A DNA stretch of 64,000 nucleotides from Planococcus halotolerans (GTDB lineage Bacteria; Bacillota; Bacilli; Bacillales_A; Planococcaceae), in the NCBI RefSeq assembly GCF_003289955.1, contig NZ_QLZR01000001.1:868001-932000 (forward strand), read 5' to 3'. Shown piece after piece: positions 1 to 8,278 of this stretch; positions within the stretch are counted from its first letter, which is position 1, and each line of letters starts with the position of its first letter. The notes below the pieces were generated by a model, which saw nothing but the letters and a program-made list of their open reading frames with translations, did not search any database and was not told the origin of the DNA. Made by a program: the position numbers and the translations under genes.

Positions 1-165
1 GGTAATCAACGCGATGTCCTTGCGGGTGGGATCCATGATGGTAAACGTCTTCGGAATTTGCAGGAAGCTGCCTTCGACGTAATAGACATCCTGCTGTTCC
101 TTGTCCTTAACCGTGAATTTGCCGCTTAGACTAAACACTTTCTGTTTCATATAAAGCTGTCTCAT
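1..165 (-). CDS. LURP-one-related (YxjI-like) protein, N-terminal part
   Basis: Only the first 55 codons are inside the window; the gene runs off the left edge. The start MRQLYMKQKVFSL is followed by FTVKD, VYYVEG and FTIMD segments, the beta-strand pattern that opens the LURP-one/tubby-like family (Bacillus YxjI). These small soluble beta-barrel proteins have no settled function in bacteria. The ATG at 165 has a strong GGGGG-type ribosome site about 8 bases upstream. It is the last gene of the minus strand seen here and sits just downstream of the histidine kinase gene (22 bases between). Family call is from the N-terminus only. Confidence 0.7.
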   Translation of the reverse strand, partial: MRQLYMKQKVFSLSGKFTVKDKEQQDVYYVEGSFLQIPKTFTIMDPTRKDIALIT

Positions 166-187
166 TGCCCATCCCCCTTAGCCTTTT

Positions 188-2248
188 TCAATCCGTCTTA
201 TCAATAGGAAATCGTGTGAAGAAAATCGTGCCTTCAGGTCCGGTTTCAATTTCAATCGTGGCATTGTGTCGCGCCGCTACAGCGTAGCAGATGCCGAGAC
301 CCAGGCCGGTTCCCTCGTCTTTTGTTGTGTAGAAAGGCGTTCCGATTTTCTCGATAATCTCGGAATCTATGCCGCTTCCCTGGTCCTGCACAGCCAGCAT
401 GACACAATTATCGTTCTCCACATACGTCCCGATTGTCAGCGTCTGCCCCTCTTCCATCGCTTCAAGGCCATTGCGGTACAAATTAATGATCATTTGCCGG
501 ATTTCGTTATGGTTCAACAATAAGTCCGGAATTTCCTGCGTGTAAATCTCAAGATGTTTGTTTTGGTTGAAGGTGTCAATTTTTATTATCGGTGAAATGT
601 CATGGATGATGGTGTTCAGATTCATCATTTTCATGTCTGAAGTCCGCGTGTTGCCGACCGACAGGAATTCGGTGATGATTGCATTTGCGCGGTCCAGTTC
701 ATCAATCATCAAATTGAAATGTCCGGCATGCGGCACCAATAATTCATCCGTTTTCAACAATTGCAGAAATCCTCTGACCGTCGTCATCGGATTGCGGATT
801 TCATGGCTGATTCCCGCTGCCATCTGGCCAATCAAATCCAGGTTCGCCAATCTCTTCAACTCTTTTTCATATTTTTTCTTTTCCTTGATATTCTTCAGCA
901 TGCAGCAAATGCCGTCATCAAAAGGATAAGCCGTTACTTCATACCAATAATCTTCTTCTTCGGATAGCGTCTCAAAACGCACCGTGACCCGTTCGTGCAT
1001 CGCACGGTGAAATTCCGTATAAATTACCGTATCCACGATTTCCGGAAAAACCTCCCAGATATTTTTGCCCATCACATCTTCTGGTCTTCTTCCTCCAGGC
1101 AGAAAATGATGCTGATTCATATAAACATATTCCCATTCTTTATTCAGCGCGAAAAATCCGTCGGTAATACTCTCGACGACACTGTTGACCCGCTTGTTTG
1201 CAGCGTACAGCGCACTCGTCCGCTCTTCGACCATCACTTCCAATTGGTCCATGTACAATAAATTCGAGAACACAGGCGCAGTCGCGTCTACAATCGATTG
1301 CGCCAGGAGAATCTGCGGATCTTTAATATAATCCTTTCGTTCCAACGGGCTTATTGCTGAAATAACTCCTTGCACTTTTCCCATCGAAACCAGCGGAAAG
1401 AGCATCAAATCCATATCGTCAGCCATCACTAAACGCATCCGCTTACGGAGTGAAACCGCATCATTCAGCAAGTCCGTATAGTTTGCCAGCGAACCGAGCT
1501 GTTTCAGGTTTTCATTCCATTCCGCTTCCGTCTTTTCGCCTGCTTTATAGAATGCTGTCTGCTTGCCGCCTTGGGCCAAAGAAGGCTTTACAATATGGGC
1601 AGCAAAATCACAGCCGGCAGCCGTTTTTTCCAAATAGGCAAAGCAGGTTTTCAAGCTTTCCCGAATCGTGGAACACAGCGACAGCTCTTGAGTCAAATCC
1701 AGCAGCAATTGCTTTTCTTCAAGCAATTTTTCTTTCTGGGAAAGGGACTTCGCGTTTTGAATCGCGACGGCCGCCATGTTCACGTAAGCTTCGACGCTTT
1801 CAATCTCCGCCTGCGTTAAGTTCATCGGCGTGCCGTAATCGAACAGGAACACAAGACCGAATAGTTCCTCGTTAAAGGATATCGGCAACGCCAGTAAAGA
1901 CTTGATCTGGAAAGCTTCAACCGATCTTGGATCCGGACGCTGGTCGGTTGAAGTGTCCCGTATATAAATGGTTTTCCGGGTCTCGATCACTTCCGCTGCG
2001 AGAGGATCTGTTGCCGGGTCAATCACCTGCGATTGCAGAGTCATTCCGCCCATCTGCTCCGGTTTTCCTGCAAAACCACGATAAGTTCCGTCCCCCTCAG
2101 GCAAATAGATTCCGACCGAACTGCATTGGACAATTTCCTCTGAAATAGCCGTTGTCACCTGCTGCAGAACTTCCCGCAACTCCAATTTCGTATTAATGAT
2201 TTGTGTTATATTGGCAAGCCTCGAATATCGCGACTGTTCGTTTTCCAT
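188..2248 (-). CDS. GAF-GAF-PAS sensor histidine kinase (soluble)
   Basis: A 686-residue kinase without obvious membrane segments, so it probably senses a cytoplasmic signal. In order: a GAF domain (about 10-165), a second GAF-like region (about 185-335), a PAS domain (about 350-460, starting VVESITDGFFALN), a HisKA dimerisation helix with the phospho-acceptor in SHEIRNP (His482) and a C-terminal ATPase domain with N, G1 and G2 boxes (NLYRNGLEAM, DQGSGID, GTGLGLGI). The ATG at 2248 is preferred over the TTG five codons earlier because TTGGAG lies 9 bases upstream. No response regulator is adjacent, so it is an orphan kinase. The phosphoacceptor motif resembles those of KinA-type sporulation kinases, but its partner cannot be read from this sequence. 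Confidence 0.85.
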   Translation of the reverse strand: MENEQSRYSRLANITQIINTKLELREVLQQVTTAISEEIVQCSSVGIYLPEGDGTYRGFAGKPEQMGGMTLQSQVIDPATDPLAAEVIETRKTIYIRDTSTDQRPDPRSVEAFQIKSLLALPISFNEELFGLVFLFDYGTPMNLTQAEIESVEAYVNMAAVAIQNAKSLSQKEKLLEEKQLLLDLTQELSLCSTIRESLKTCFAYLEKTAAGCDFAAHIVKPSLAQGGKQTAFYKAGEKTEAEWNENLKQLGSLANYTDLLNDAVSLRKRMRLVMADDMDLMLFPLVSMGKVQGVISAISPLERKDYIKDPQILLAQSIVDATAPVFSNLLYMDQLEVMVEERTSALYAANKRVNSVVESITDGFFALNKEWEYVYMNQHHFLPGGRRPEDVMGKNIWEVFPEIVDTVIYTEFHRAMHERVTVRFETLSEEEDYWYEVTAYPFDDGICCMLKNIKEKKKYEKELKRLANLDLIGQMAAGISHEIRNPMTTVRGFLQLLKTDELLVPHAGHFNLMIDELDRANAIITEFLSVGNTRTSDMKMMNLNTIIHDISPIIKIDTFNQNKHLEIYTQEIPDLLLNHNEIRQMIINLYRNGLEAMEEGQTLTIGTYVENDNCVMLAVQDQGSGIDSEIIEKIGTPFYTTKDEGTGLGLGICYAVAARHNATIEIETGPEGTIFFTRFPIDKTD

Positions 2249-2351
2249 ACAAGTATTCTCCAATCTATCTAAGGCAAATTAAAATTGCGTTGCTCTGAAT
2301 TTATCTCCATATCTGATACTGGTTCAGTTGCTTCCTACATTTTACCAAAAA

Positions 2352-2490
2352 GAACCCGCTGATACGCGGGTCAATATGACTTATTAATCTGACCCCTAAG
2401 AATTTAACGGAATTGGCACTTTTAACTGGGTCAACGCTTTGCTATTCTTAGCTGGAATGCAAGACAGACAAGAGAATCAAAGAAAGAAGG
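2352..2490 (+). promoter_or_regulatory. Possible pseudoknotted leader of the ECF S-component gene
   Basis: Two nested inverted repeats lie ahead of the transporter gene. GACCC (2391-2395) pairs with GGGTC (2428-2432), and CTAAGAAT (2396-2403) pairs with ATTCTTAG (2444-2451). The order 5'A-5'B-3'A-3'B is that of an H-type pseudoknot. A separate hairpin CCCGC/GCGGG lies at 2355-2370. The ribosome site follows about 35 bases after the last pairing segment. It matches no riboswitch class I can recall, so the regulatory role is inference only. Confidence 0.35.
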
Positions 2491-2498
2491 TAAAACTC

Positions 2499-3056
2499 AT
2501 GCAAAAAACAACTGCACCAACAAGGGTTTCCAGCAAAAGTACATTCGACCTGATCCTCACGTCGATGGCCATTGCTCTGGTATTTGTAGCTACATTATTA
2601 TTGAACATCCGTTTGCCGATTGCCGCAAACGGCGGACTCGTCCACCTCGGAACAGCTATGCTGTTCATCATCGCCATGTTATTCGGCCCTAAAAAAGCGG
2701 CTCTTGCCGGCGCTTTCGGAATGGGATTATTCGATTTGGTATCCGGCTGGACAGCATGGGCGCCGATTTCATTCATTGCACGCGGCCTGCAGGGCTATAT
2801 CGTCGGCCAAATCGCCTGGTCCGCGAGCCGCATGGGTGGCAGCAAAGCATTCAACATCTTTGGAGCCATTGCATCAATACCAGTCATGCTTGCCGTCTAT
2901 TATATCGGTGAAGCAATCATCTTCAGCAACTTGATCATTCCAGCCGCCTCAATCCCGGGCAACCTGGTCCAAAACGTTGTCGGCATCATCGTCGCCATTC
3001 CGGTGGTTATCGTATTGAAGAAAGTGCCGTTCTTTAAGAGAGGTTTCCAAAAATAA
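2499..3056 (+). CDS. ECF transporter S component (substrate-binding membrane subunit)
   Basis: A 185-residue very hydrophobic protein with about five to six membrane helices and the glycine-rich turns typical of the ECF S-component family (FGPKKAALAGAFGMGLFDLVSG; C-terminal VQNVVGIIVAIPVVIVLKK). S components bind a vitamin or other micronutrient and share the EcfA-A'-T energising module, which is not in this window. The ATG at 2499 follows AGAAAGAAGG; an upstream in-frame start at 2439 lacks a ribosome site and is inside the putative leader. The substrate cannot be told from sequence; the possible structured leader may hold the clue. It is transcribed divergently from the histidine kinase and ends in a strong terminator. 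Confidence 0.8.
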   Translation: MQKTTAPTRVSSKSTFDLILTSMAIALVFVATLLLNIRLPIAANGGLVHLGTAMLFIIAMLFGPKKAALAGAFGMGLFDLVSGWTAWAPISFIARGLQGYIVGQIAWSASRMGGSKAFNIFGAIASIPVMLAVYYIGEAIIFSNLIIPAASIPGNLVQNVVGIIVAIPVVIVLKKVPFFKRGFQK

Positions 3057-3062
3057 ATTAAT

Positions 3063-3101
3063 AAAGGAGAGAGCTTCTAAAATTGAAGCTTTCTCCTTTT
3101 T
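3063..3101 (+). terminator. Rho-independent terminator of the S-component gene
   Basis: AAGGAGAGAGCTTC pairs with GAAGCTTTCTCCTT across a 7-base loop and is followed by a T run, immediately after the transporter stop codon. Confidence 0.85.
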
Positions 3102-3179
3102 ATGTGTCATCATAATTGCATATGTAGTGGGGCGTTCTCGAGTATCTAAATAGGTTTAACATAAGAAATAGAATAAATA

Positions 3180-3350
3180 CCGCTTCGCCGCTATGGACAA
3201 GCCTCCCGCAATAAGCCGAGAAGAGCACTCGTCTTATTGCTCCGGCCAGTCCGGAACCGCGCCTTTGCTGAGAGAAACTTCTATAGACATAAAGCAAAAC
3301 AGCAGAGACGCTTGAGGACCAAGCGAAAGTGTTTTGTGGAATATCATTTA
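3180..3350. repeat. Intergenic repeat, family B copy 1 (diverged), followed by (AT)n
   Basis: Shares several blocks with the longer copy at 54.1-54.4 kb: a leading CGCTTCGcCGCT.TGGACA, a central block beginning GCCTCCCGCAATAAGCC and containing CACTCGTCTTATTG, the block GCAAAACAGC.GAGACGC, and the closing TTTTG.GGAATATC. No open reading frame here is credible. A simple (TA)n tract follows at about 3371-3394. The 3102-3420 interval holds nothing else. Confidence 0.7.
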
Positions 3351-3419
3351 TTAAAAATTATTAGTTCAACTTATATATATATATATATATATATACGTAG
3401 AGATTACTGCTTATACAAT

Positions 3420-3758
3420 CTATCCAATATAGTGGGAAATTATCTGATAGAATGCAATGCCCAGTCCTAAAAAGCAGGCTTTCATTTTAGAGCGGTGATA
3501 CCTTTCACTGCGGAATGAGTAAAAGAAAACGACCACAAATCCTACCGGGAACCAAAGTTGAAACTCACCTTCTGCTTCTGAATAGCGGGAGTAAATCGGC
3601 ATGATATAGGCACTGATCAAAAAATAAAAATAAACCGTAAACTGGCGCATCTCCAGTTCCTTGCTCCATTTTACCAATAGGTAAATAATAATGATTGCCA
3701 TAATCATAACATGCAAAGAAGGCAGCATAAGCCTCCCGCCTCCAAGTTTGAACTCCAT
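3420..3758 (-). CDS. Small hypothetical membrane protein (112 aa)
   Basis: I do not recognise the family. Three to four hydrophobic segments can be seen (LHVMIMAIIIIYLLV near residue 16, YFYFLISAYIMPIY, FPVGFVVVFFYSF, FLGLGIAFYQIISHYI at the C-terminus), with basic residues between them, so it is probably an integral membrane protein. The ATG at 3758 has AAGGGAG about 11 bases upstream. It lies 100 bases downstream of the next minus-strand small membrane protein gene; the two might be co-transcribed. Confidence 0.5.
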   Translation of the reverse strand: MEFKLGGGRLMLPSLHVMIMAIIIIYLLVKWSKELEMRQFTVYFYFLISAYIMPIYSRYSEAEGEFQLWFPVGFVVVFFYSFRSERYHRSKMKACFLGLGIAFYQIISHYIG

Positions 3759-3857
3759 TCATTTCCGCTCCCTTATATGATCTGCTCTTTAATGTTTGCT
3801 AATTGCTTGTATCGAAATATTGAGTATCAACCTAAAGCCTCTTTTGAAAAATAAGCT

Positions 3858-4088
3858 TTAACTCCTTCTTCCCGTAAATAAATAAAATATAAAGGCACTA
3901 ACAATAAATATAACTGTCCCACCTAACACTTTTATGAAAGAGACACCTATCTGAACGGAATCTTCAGTTGTCTGTTCTACCTCATTGACTGACCACCAAT
4001 GCTCTATTGAAGATTCATATATCGCTAAGTACAGCCATATTAAGAAAAAGACAAAAACAATTAAAGCAATGCAGATTTTTCTATCCAT
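3858..4088 (-). CDS. Small hypothetical two-helix membrane protein (76 aa)
   Basis: Family not recognised. An N-terminal helix (residues about 5-25, ICIALIVFVFFLIWLYLAIY) and a C-terminal helix (about 52-71, VLGGTVIFIVSAFIFYLF) flank a polar acidic loop of about 25 residues (VNEVEQTTEDSVQ), which would be exposed on one side of the membrane. The AAAAGGAG site 6 bases before the ATG makes this a convincing small gene despite its length. Confidence 0.55.
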   Translation of the reverse strand: MDRKICIALIVFVFFLIWLYLAIYESSIEHWWSVNEVEQTTEDSVQIGVSFIKVLGGTVIFIVSAFIFYLFTGRRS

Positions 4089-4509
4089 AACATTCTCCTT
4101 TTACAAAAATCTCTTTCTGAAATATTCATTTTTATTATGCTAAATTGCTTCGTTAGTTGAACAATATAATAGCCAACCACTTAAATATACCAATTTATAG
4201 TGTTTCTATGCATTATATGTAAATCCCTTTATTGGTAAATTAAAAGCTTTAAGATGAAAAAGCTTTCGCGAACGCGAAAGCTCCCTTCAAGACATTGGAG
4301 TTTTTCGCGTGGCGAAAAACATCCGCTCCAGGCTTTTGAACTTTGATGTGGGAATTTGAAAGCTTGATTGAAAGCGTAAAAATATCAAAAACAACACAAA
4401 AATGGTTCTGCGCGCACAAACTTCGTTTTCCGCGCACAAATTCCATTTTCCGCACACAAACCAAAAAAAGAGAAAGCCCCACCCGGGACTTCCTCCTTCA
4501 TTCATCTAT
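4089..4509. other. 421-bp intergenic region with hairpins and short tandem repeats
   Basis: No gene seen. It holds a near-perfect palindrome AGCTTTCGCG-AA-CGCGAAAGCT (about 4259-4281) with a T run on its minus-strand side, an inverted repeat GTTTTTCGC/GCGAAAAAC (about 4301-4321), three approximately 20-bp tandem units of the form CGCGCACAAA-TTC.TTTTC (about 4409-4462), and the hairpin directly behind mqo. Confidence 0.6.
4463..4492 (-). terminator. Probable terminator of mqo
   Basis: On the minus strand AAGTCCC is followed by a short loop and GGGGCTTTCTCTTTTTTT, about 20 bases after the mqo stop codon. The stem has one G-T pair and a long T run. Confidence 0.65.
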
Positions 4510-6054
4510 TTACGCTTTTTCTTTAACAGACTGAGCTCCTGCTCCGACTGTTTCGTTCGTATCAACTTCAGTATTATTCAAACCAAGCGCTCTGTCGGTC
4601 ATTTCATGGATTTCCTTGAACAATTCAGGGTTGTCCACTAACGATACGCCGTAAGATGGCACCATTTCACGGATTTTTGGCTCCCATGCTTCTTTTTGTT
4701 CCGGGAAGCATTTATTGAAAATCTCGAGCATTGCATGCACTGCTGTAGAAGCACCCGGAGATGCGCCAAGAAGTGCGGCAATCGAACCGTCATCAGCTGT
4801 TACGATTTCCGTACCGAACTGAAGTGTTCCTTTACCTTTATCGTCTGTGTCTTTGATGACCTGGACGCGCTGGCCGGCTACGACTACGTCCCAGTCTTCA
4901 AGTTTTGCGTTCGGGATGAACTCGCGCAATTCTTCGACGCGTTTTTCATCTGACAGCATAACCTGTTGAACGAGGTATTTCGTCAAGCCCATTTCTTTTG
5001 CTCCAGCTGCAAGCATCGTCAAGACGTTGTTCGGTTTAACCGATCCAATCAAGTCCAAGTTCGAGCCTGTTTTCAGGAACTTCGGTGAGAAGCCTGCAAA
5101 TGGTCCGAACAGCAACGATTTTTTATTGTCGATATAGCGCGTGTCCAAATGCGGCACGGACATCGGCGGTGCGCCGACTTTCGCTTTACCGTAGACTTTA
5201 CCGTGGTGCTGATTGACAAGCTCAGGTTTGTTGCAGACAAGGAACAAGCCGCTTACCGGGAATCCGCCGATTTGCTTGGATTCCGGAATGCCTGTTTTCT
5301 GCAATAAAGGCAAGCTTCCGCCGCCGCCGCCGATAAAGACGAATTTTGATGTATGGTATTCGATTTTGTCATTTTTCACATCGTGGACTTTAACTTCCCA
5401 CGTGCCGTCGCTTAAACGTTTGATGTTTTTGACGGTATGCTCATAATTCACCTCGACATTTTCCTGTTCCAGATGCTCGAACAGCATTTCAGTCAATGCG
5501 CCGAAGTTAACATCCGTTCCAGTGTCGATTTTCGTTGCCGCGATCGGCTCCGTTGTCGTACGGCCTTCCATTATCAATGGGAACCATTCTTTCAGCTTTT
5601 CAGGTGAATCCGAGAATTCCATGCCGTTGAACAATGGAACCTGCGTCAACGCTTCAAAACGGTTTTTCAGGAATCGCACATTGTCTTCGCCCTGCACCAT
5701 ACTCATATGAGGAATCGGCATGATGAAGTCCTGTGGGTTGCTGATGCGTTTTTTATTTACAAGGAACGACCAGAACTGTCTGGAAAGGTGGAACTGTTCA
5801 TTGATTTTAATCGCTTTATCAATCTCGATCGAGCCGTCCGCTTTCTCCGGCGTGTAGTTCAATTCGCATAACGCTGCATGTCCTGTACCTGCATTATTCC
5901 ACTCATTGGAGCTTTCCGCTCCCGCTTTTTCGAGCTTCTCAAATACTTTGATTTCCCAGTCCGGTGACAGCTCTTTCAACATTGAACCCAATGTCGCGCT
6001 CATCACGCCGGCTCCGATTAAGATAACGTCTGTTTTCTTTGGTACACTGCTCAT
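4510..6054 (-). CDS. mqo: Malate:quinone oxidoreductase
   Basis: A 514-residue peripheral membrane flavoprotein that oxidises malate to oxaloacetate and passes electrons to quinone, standing in for or beside malate dehydrogenase in the citric acid cycle. The N-terminal FAD-binding fold [24 protein letters not shown] is present near residues 8-32, followed by [31 protein letters not shown], a hallmark of [28 protein letters not shown] and the C-terminal [10 protein letters not shown] block also match. The ATG at 6054 has AAGGAAGGG at good spacing; the upstream in-frame ATG at 6099 has none. It appears monocistronic. Confidence 0.95.
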   Translation of the reverse strand: MSSVPKKTDVILIGAGVMSATLGSMLKELSPDWEIKVFEKLEKAGAESSNEWNNAGTGHAALCELNYTPEKADGSIEIDKAIKINEQFHLSRQFWSFLVNKKRISNPQDFIMPIPHMSMVQGEDNVRFLKNRFEALTQVPLFNGMEFSDSPEKLKEWFPLIMEGRTTTEPIAATKIDTGTDVNFGALTEMLFEHLEQENVEVNYEHTVKNIKRLSDGTWEVKVHDVKNDKIEYHTSKFVFIGGGGGSLPLLQKTGIPESKQIGGFPVSGLFLVCNKPELVNQHHGKVYGKAKVGAPPMSVPHLDTRYIDNKKSLLFGPFAGFSPKFLKTGSNLDLIGSVKPNNVLTMLAAGAKEMGLTKYLVQQVMLSDEKRVEELREFIPNAKLEDWDVVVAGQRVQVIKDTDDKGKGTLQFGTEIVTADDGSIAALLGASPGASTAVHAMLEIFNKCFPEQKEAWEPKIREMVPSYGVSLVDNPELFKEIHEMTDRALGLNNTEVDTNETVGAGAQSVKEKA

Positions 6055-6411
6055 TATACCCTTCCTTATCCCATATATTTGCAAAAAAATGCCGGCCATC
6101 CTGCCTTATTCGTGCTCAAGCCAGTCTTTCCGGAAGTCATCTCTTTGCCTCAGTTTTTCGTAAAATCTATCGCCACTTGCCATAAAGTAAATAGTTCTAC
6201 TTCTAAATGATAATTATATACCATTTCCAGGCTGCAATAAAGAAAAGCTACCTATTTTATAGGGTATGAACGTAAAATTCTTTAGCTAGCTCAATAAATC
6301 TATAAATTTCCTATGAAGGTGATGCAAATTGGCATAAGAATAAAACCACAACTCAAAAGCCCGCTATTCCGATATATCCGGACTGCGGGCTTTTACTAGC
6401 TTTAAAGAAGC
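6055..6411. other. Intergenic region between nitroreductase and mqo
   Basis: No gene seen in 357 bases. It must contain the mqo promoter (a TATAATTATC-like -10 stretch lies on the minus strand near 6205-6220) and ends in the nitroreductase terminator. Confidence 0.4.
6356..6395 (-). terminator. Terminator of the nitroreductase gene
   Basis: AAAAGCCCGC pairs with GCGGGCTTTT, with an inner TCCGG/CCGGA pair; it lies 17 bases after the nitroreductase stop and has T runs on both strands. Confidence 0.8.
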
Positions 6412-7197
6412 TCAATCGTTATTCATGAAATTCTGCTTCTCCAAATAATTGAGCACTTTCTGCGAAAAGCCGGTATGCGATTCTTTCGTGTACTTCGCCA
6501 TCGTATACACCTGGGCCAGATTTTTCACACCCAGCTCTTCCACCATTTCTTTCAGTCGTGGAATAGCCATATACCGGTTCCACCCTTTTTCATTCCGTTC
6601 CTCATAGATTTTCAGAATGTCGTCATCTGCGTAATCCTGATACTGCTCGTAATGGACGATTCCCTCCAGCGGCAAACGGTCACGCGGTGCCGGATCTTCT
6701 GCAGGATATCCGAGCGAAAAGCCGACAATCGGCACAACATTTTCCGGCAAATTCAACAGTTCCCCGATTTGGTCGCAGTTCGCCAGCGTCGATCCCATAT
6801 AGCAAATCCCCAGTCCCCGATTCTCTGCTGCCAGCGCGCAATTCTGCGACGCCAAAGTGGCATCGATGGCGCCGATCATGAGGCTCATGAAATTATCGAA
6901 ATGAACCGGTGCATCATTGAGCACCAGCCATTTTCTCATCCGGTTGAAATCCGCGCAAAACGTCACCAGGACCGGGGCATCCACCACCATCGACTGCTCC
7001 ATATGCGCTTCATACAATTTTCCGCGCAGCTCTTTATCTTTCGTCACAACAATCGAATAGGTCTGCATATTGCCGCTCGAAGAAGCCCGTATGCCAGCCT
7101 CCAATATTTCATCCAGCAATTCCTGGCTGATCTCGCGGTCTTCGTATTCGCGTATCGATTTATGATTATGTATGACATCCTGTAATTCCAAATTCAT
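6412..7197 (-). CDS. NADPH-dependent nitroreductase / flavin reductase family protein
   Basis: A 261-residue member of the nitroreductase family, closest in layout to the NfrA-type NADPH-dependent oxidoreductases, which use FMN to reduce nitro compounds, quinones or flavins. Visible FMN-contact elements are HKSIREYEDREI (residues about 12-23), ASSSGNMQTYS, and MGSTLANCDQIGELLNLPENVVPIVGFSLGYPAEDP with the family GYP signature. The C-terminal extension ending in SHTGFSQKVLNYLEKQ is also typical of this group. The start is taken as ATG at 7197; TAAGGAG lies very close, so the spacing is short. Physiological substrate unknown. Confidence 0.85.
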   Translation of the reverse strand: MNLELQDVIHNHKSIREYEDREISQELLDEILEAGIRASSSGNMQTYSIVVTKDKELRGKLYEAHMEQSMVVDAPVLVTFCADFNRMRKWLVLNDAPVHFDNFMSLMIGAIDATLASQNCALAAENRGLGICYMGSTLANCDQIGELLNLPENVVPIVGFSLGYPAEDPAPRDRLPLEGIVHYEQYQDYADDDILKIYEERNEKGWNRYMAIPRLKEMVEELGVKNLAQVYTMAKYTKESHTGFSQKVLNYLEKQNFMNND

Positions 7198-7306
7198 CAC
7201 TCCTTACGATAAATAATAACATTAATAGGAATGTTCTGATATTGGTTTTTGGCGAATAAAAACCTTATCACTCAGGTAAGGTCAATTTTTCATGATTACT
7301 TAATGC

Positions 7307-8098
7307 TTAATATTCCTGCCAAACCTCTTTCAAGGTGTCTCTGAACAATCCATCTAAAAGTTCCGTTGGATCTTTCACTTCGATATTGAGTGATTTGGCA
7401 TATTCTTCGAGCCGCTCCATCTCAAATTCCACAAACTGATTGATCACGTCAATACGCGGTTCAATATCAAATTCATCACCAGCCAGCTTGCGCTTCAACA
7501 GCTGGTTTATTTCATTTTTCAATTTACCTTCCGGAACAGTATCCTCCAGCAACTCATGGAAACTGATCGGCGGTGTCATATTATATTTCTCAATCCATTT
7601 GCAAGCCATGACTGGCCGCAGGACATAAAAGTACTTTTTAATCCTCACTTCTGGTCCCTGCAGATACTCCCGGTAATTCTTTTTCGCCATGTTCAAATAA
7701 TGATAAAGCATCGAATTCGGGTAAAACACATCGGATTCCAATGTCCGCATATTATCGACAAAGGCATATTTTTGATAATAAACAATCTCGCTTCTCAGCC
7801 ATTCCAGCAAAGGCGGGTTGTTTTTCCTGAACAATCGCAGCGCTTTTGTAATTTCCCAGCCGCTGATATCAAGCAAATCATTGATCGGCTCTTCGATTAC
7901 ATCCCGTTTTGTACCGATTCCCTGCGGGTCAATCGACAGATACCAATCCGGCTGATTGATATAAATGAACCGCACATCGTAGTCACTGTCTTTTGAAGGA
8001 AAGCCCCATGCCCTGCTCCCTGATTCCACTGCGTATAGAATTTTAACTCCGTGTTTCTCTTCTATATCCATTAATTTTTGTTGGATGATTTCGTTCAT
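7307..8098 (-). CDS. Predicted nucleotidyltransferase (YcgL/COG3541-like)
   Basis: A 263-residue protein with the minimal nucleotidyltransferase signature GSRAWGFPSKDSDYDVRFIY near residues 23-42: the GS dipeptide and the two metal-binding aspartates of DxD are present. Next come a phage-like conserved block (WYLSIDPQ, DLLDISGWEITKALRLFRKNNPPLLEWL) and a helical C-terminus. This family (Bacillus YcgL) is predicted to transfer a nucleotide to an unknown target. The ATG at 8098 has AGGAG 8 bases upstream, better than the upstream ATG at 8137. It stands alone between the nitroreductase and a divergent flavoenzyme gene. Confidence 0.75.
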   Translation of the reverse strand: MNEIIQQKLMDIEEKHGVKILYAVESGSRAWGFPSKDSDYDVRFIYINQPDWYLSIDPQGIGTKRDVIEEPINDLLDISGWEITKALRLFRKNNPPLLEWLRSEIVYYQKYAFVDNMRTLESDVFYPNSMLYHYLNMAKKNYREYLQGPEVRIKKYFYVLRPVMACKWIEKYNMTPPISFHELLEDTVPEGKLKNEINQLLKRKLAGDEFDIEPRIDVINQFVEFEMERLEEYAKSLNIEVKDPTELLDGLFRDTLKEVWQEY

Positions 8099-8278
8099 TG
8101 GATTAGCTCCTGACAAGTTTGGTAGAATAAATTTCATTTCAATTCATTATACTTTTCTTTTAGCCGTTGCAATATTTTTTCAGCATTCGAATATATTTTT
8201 CCGTCATTATTTATGATAAAGTTCTCCATAACTTTTCAAGCTTAGAAAAGATTTGATTCCAATAAAGAACGGAGTGGA

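Noticed and set aside
6190..6225. Fur or PerR box upstream of mqo (GATAATTATATACC)
   Set aside because: A+T-rich half matches only; too many mismatches to the 19-bp or 15-bp consensus.
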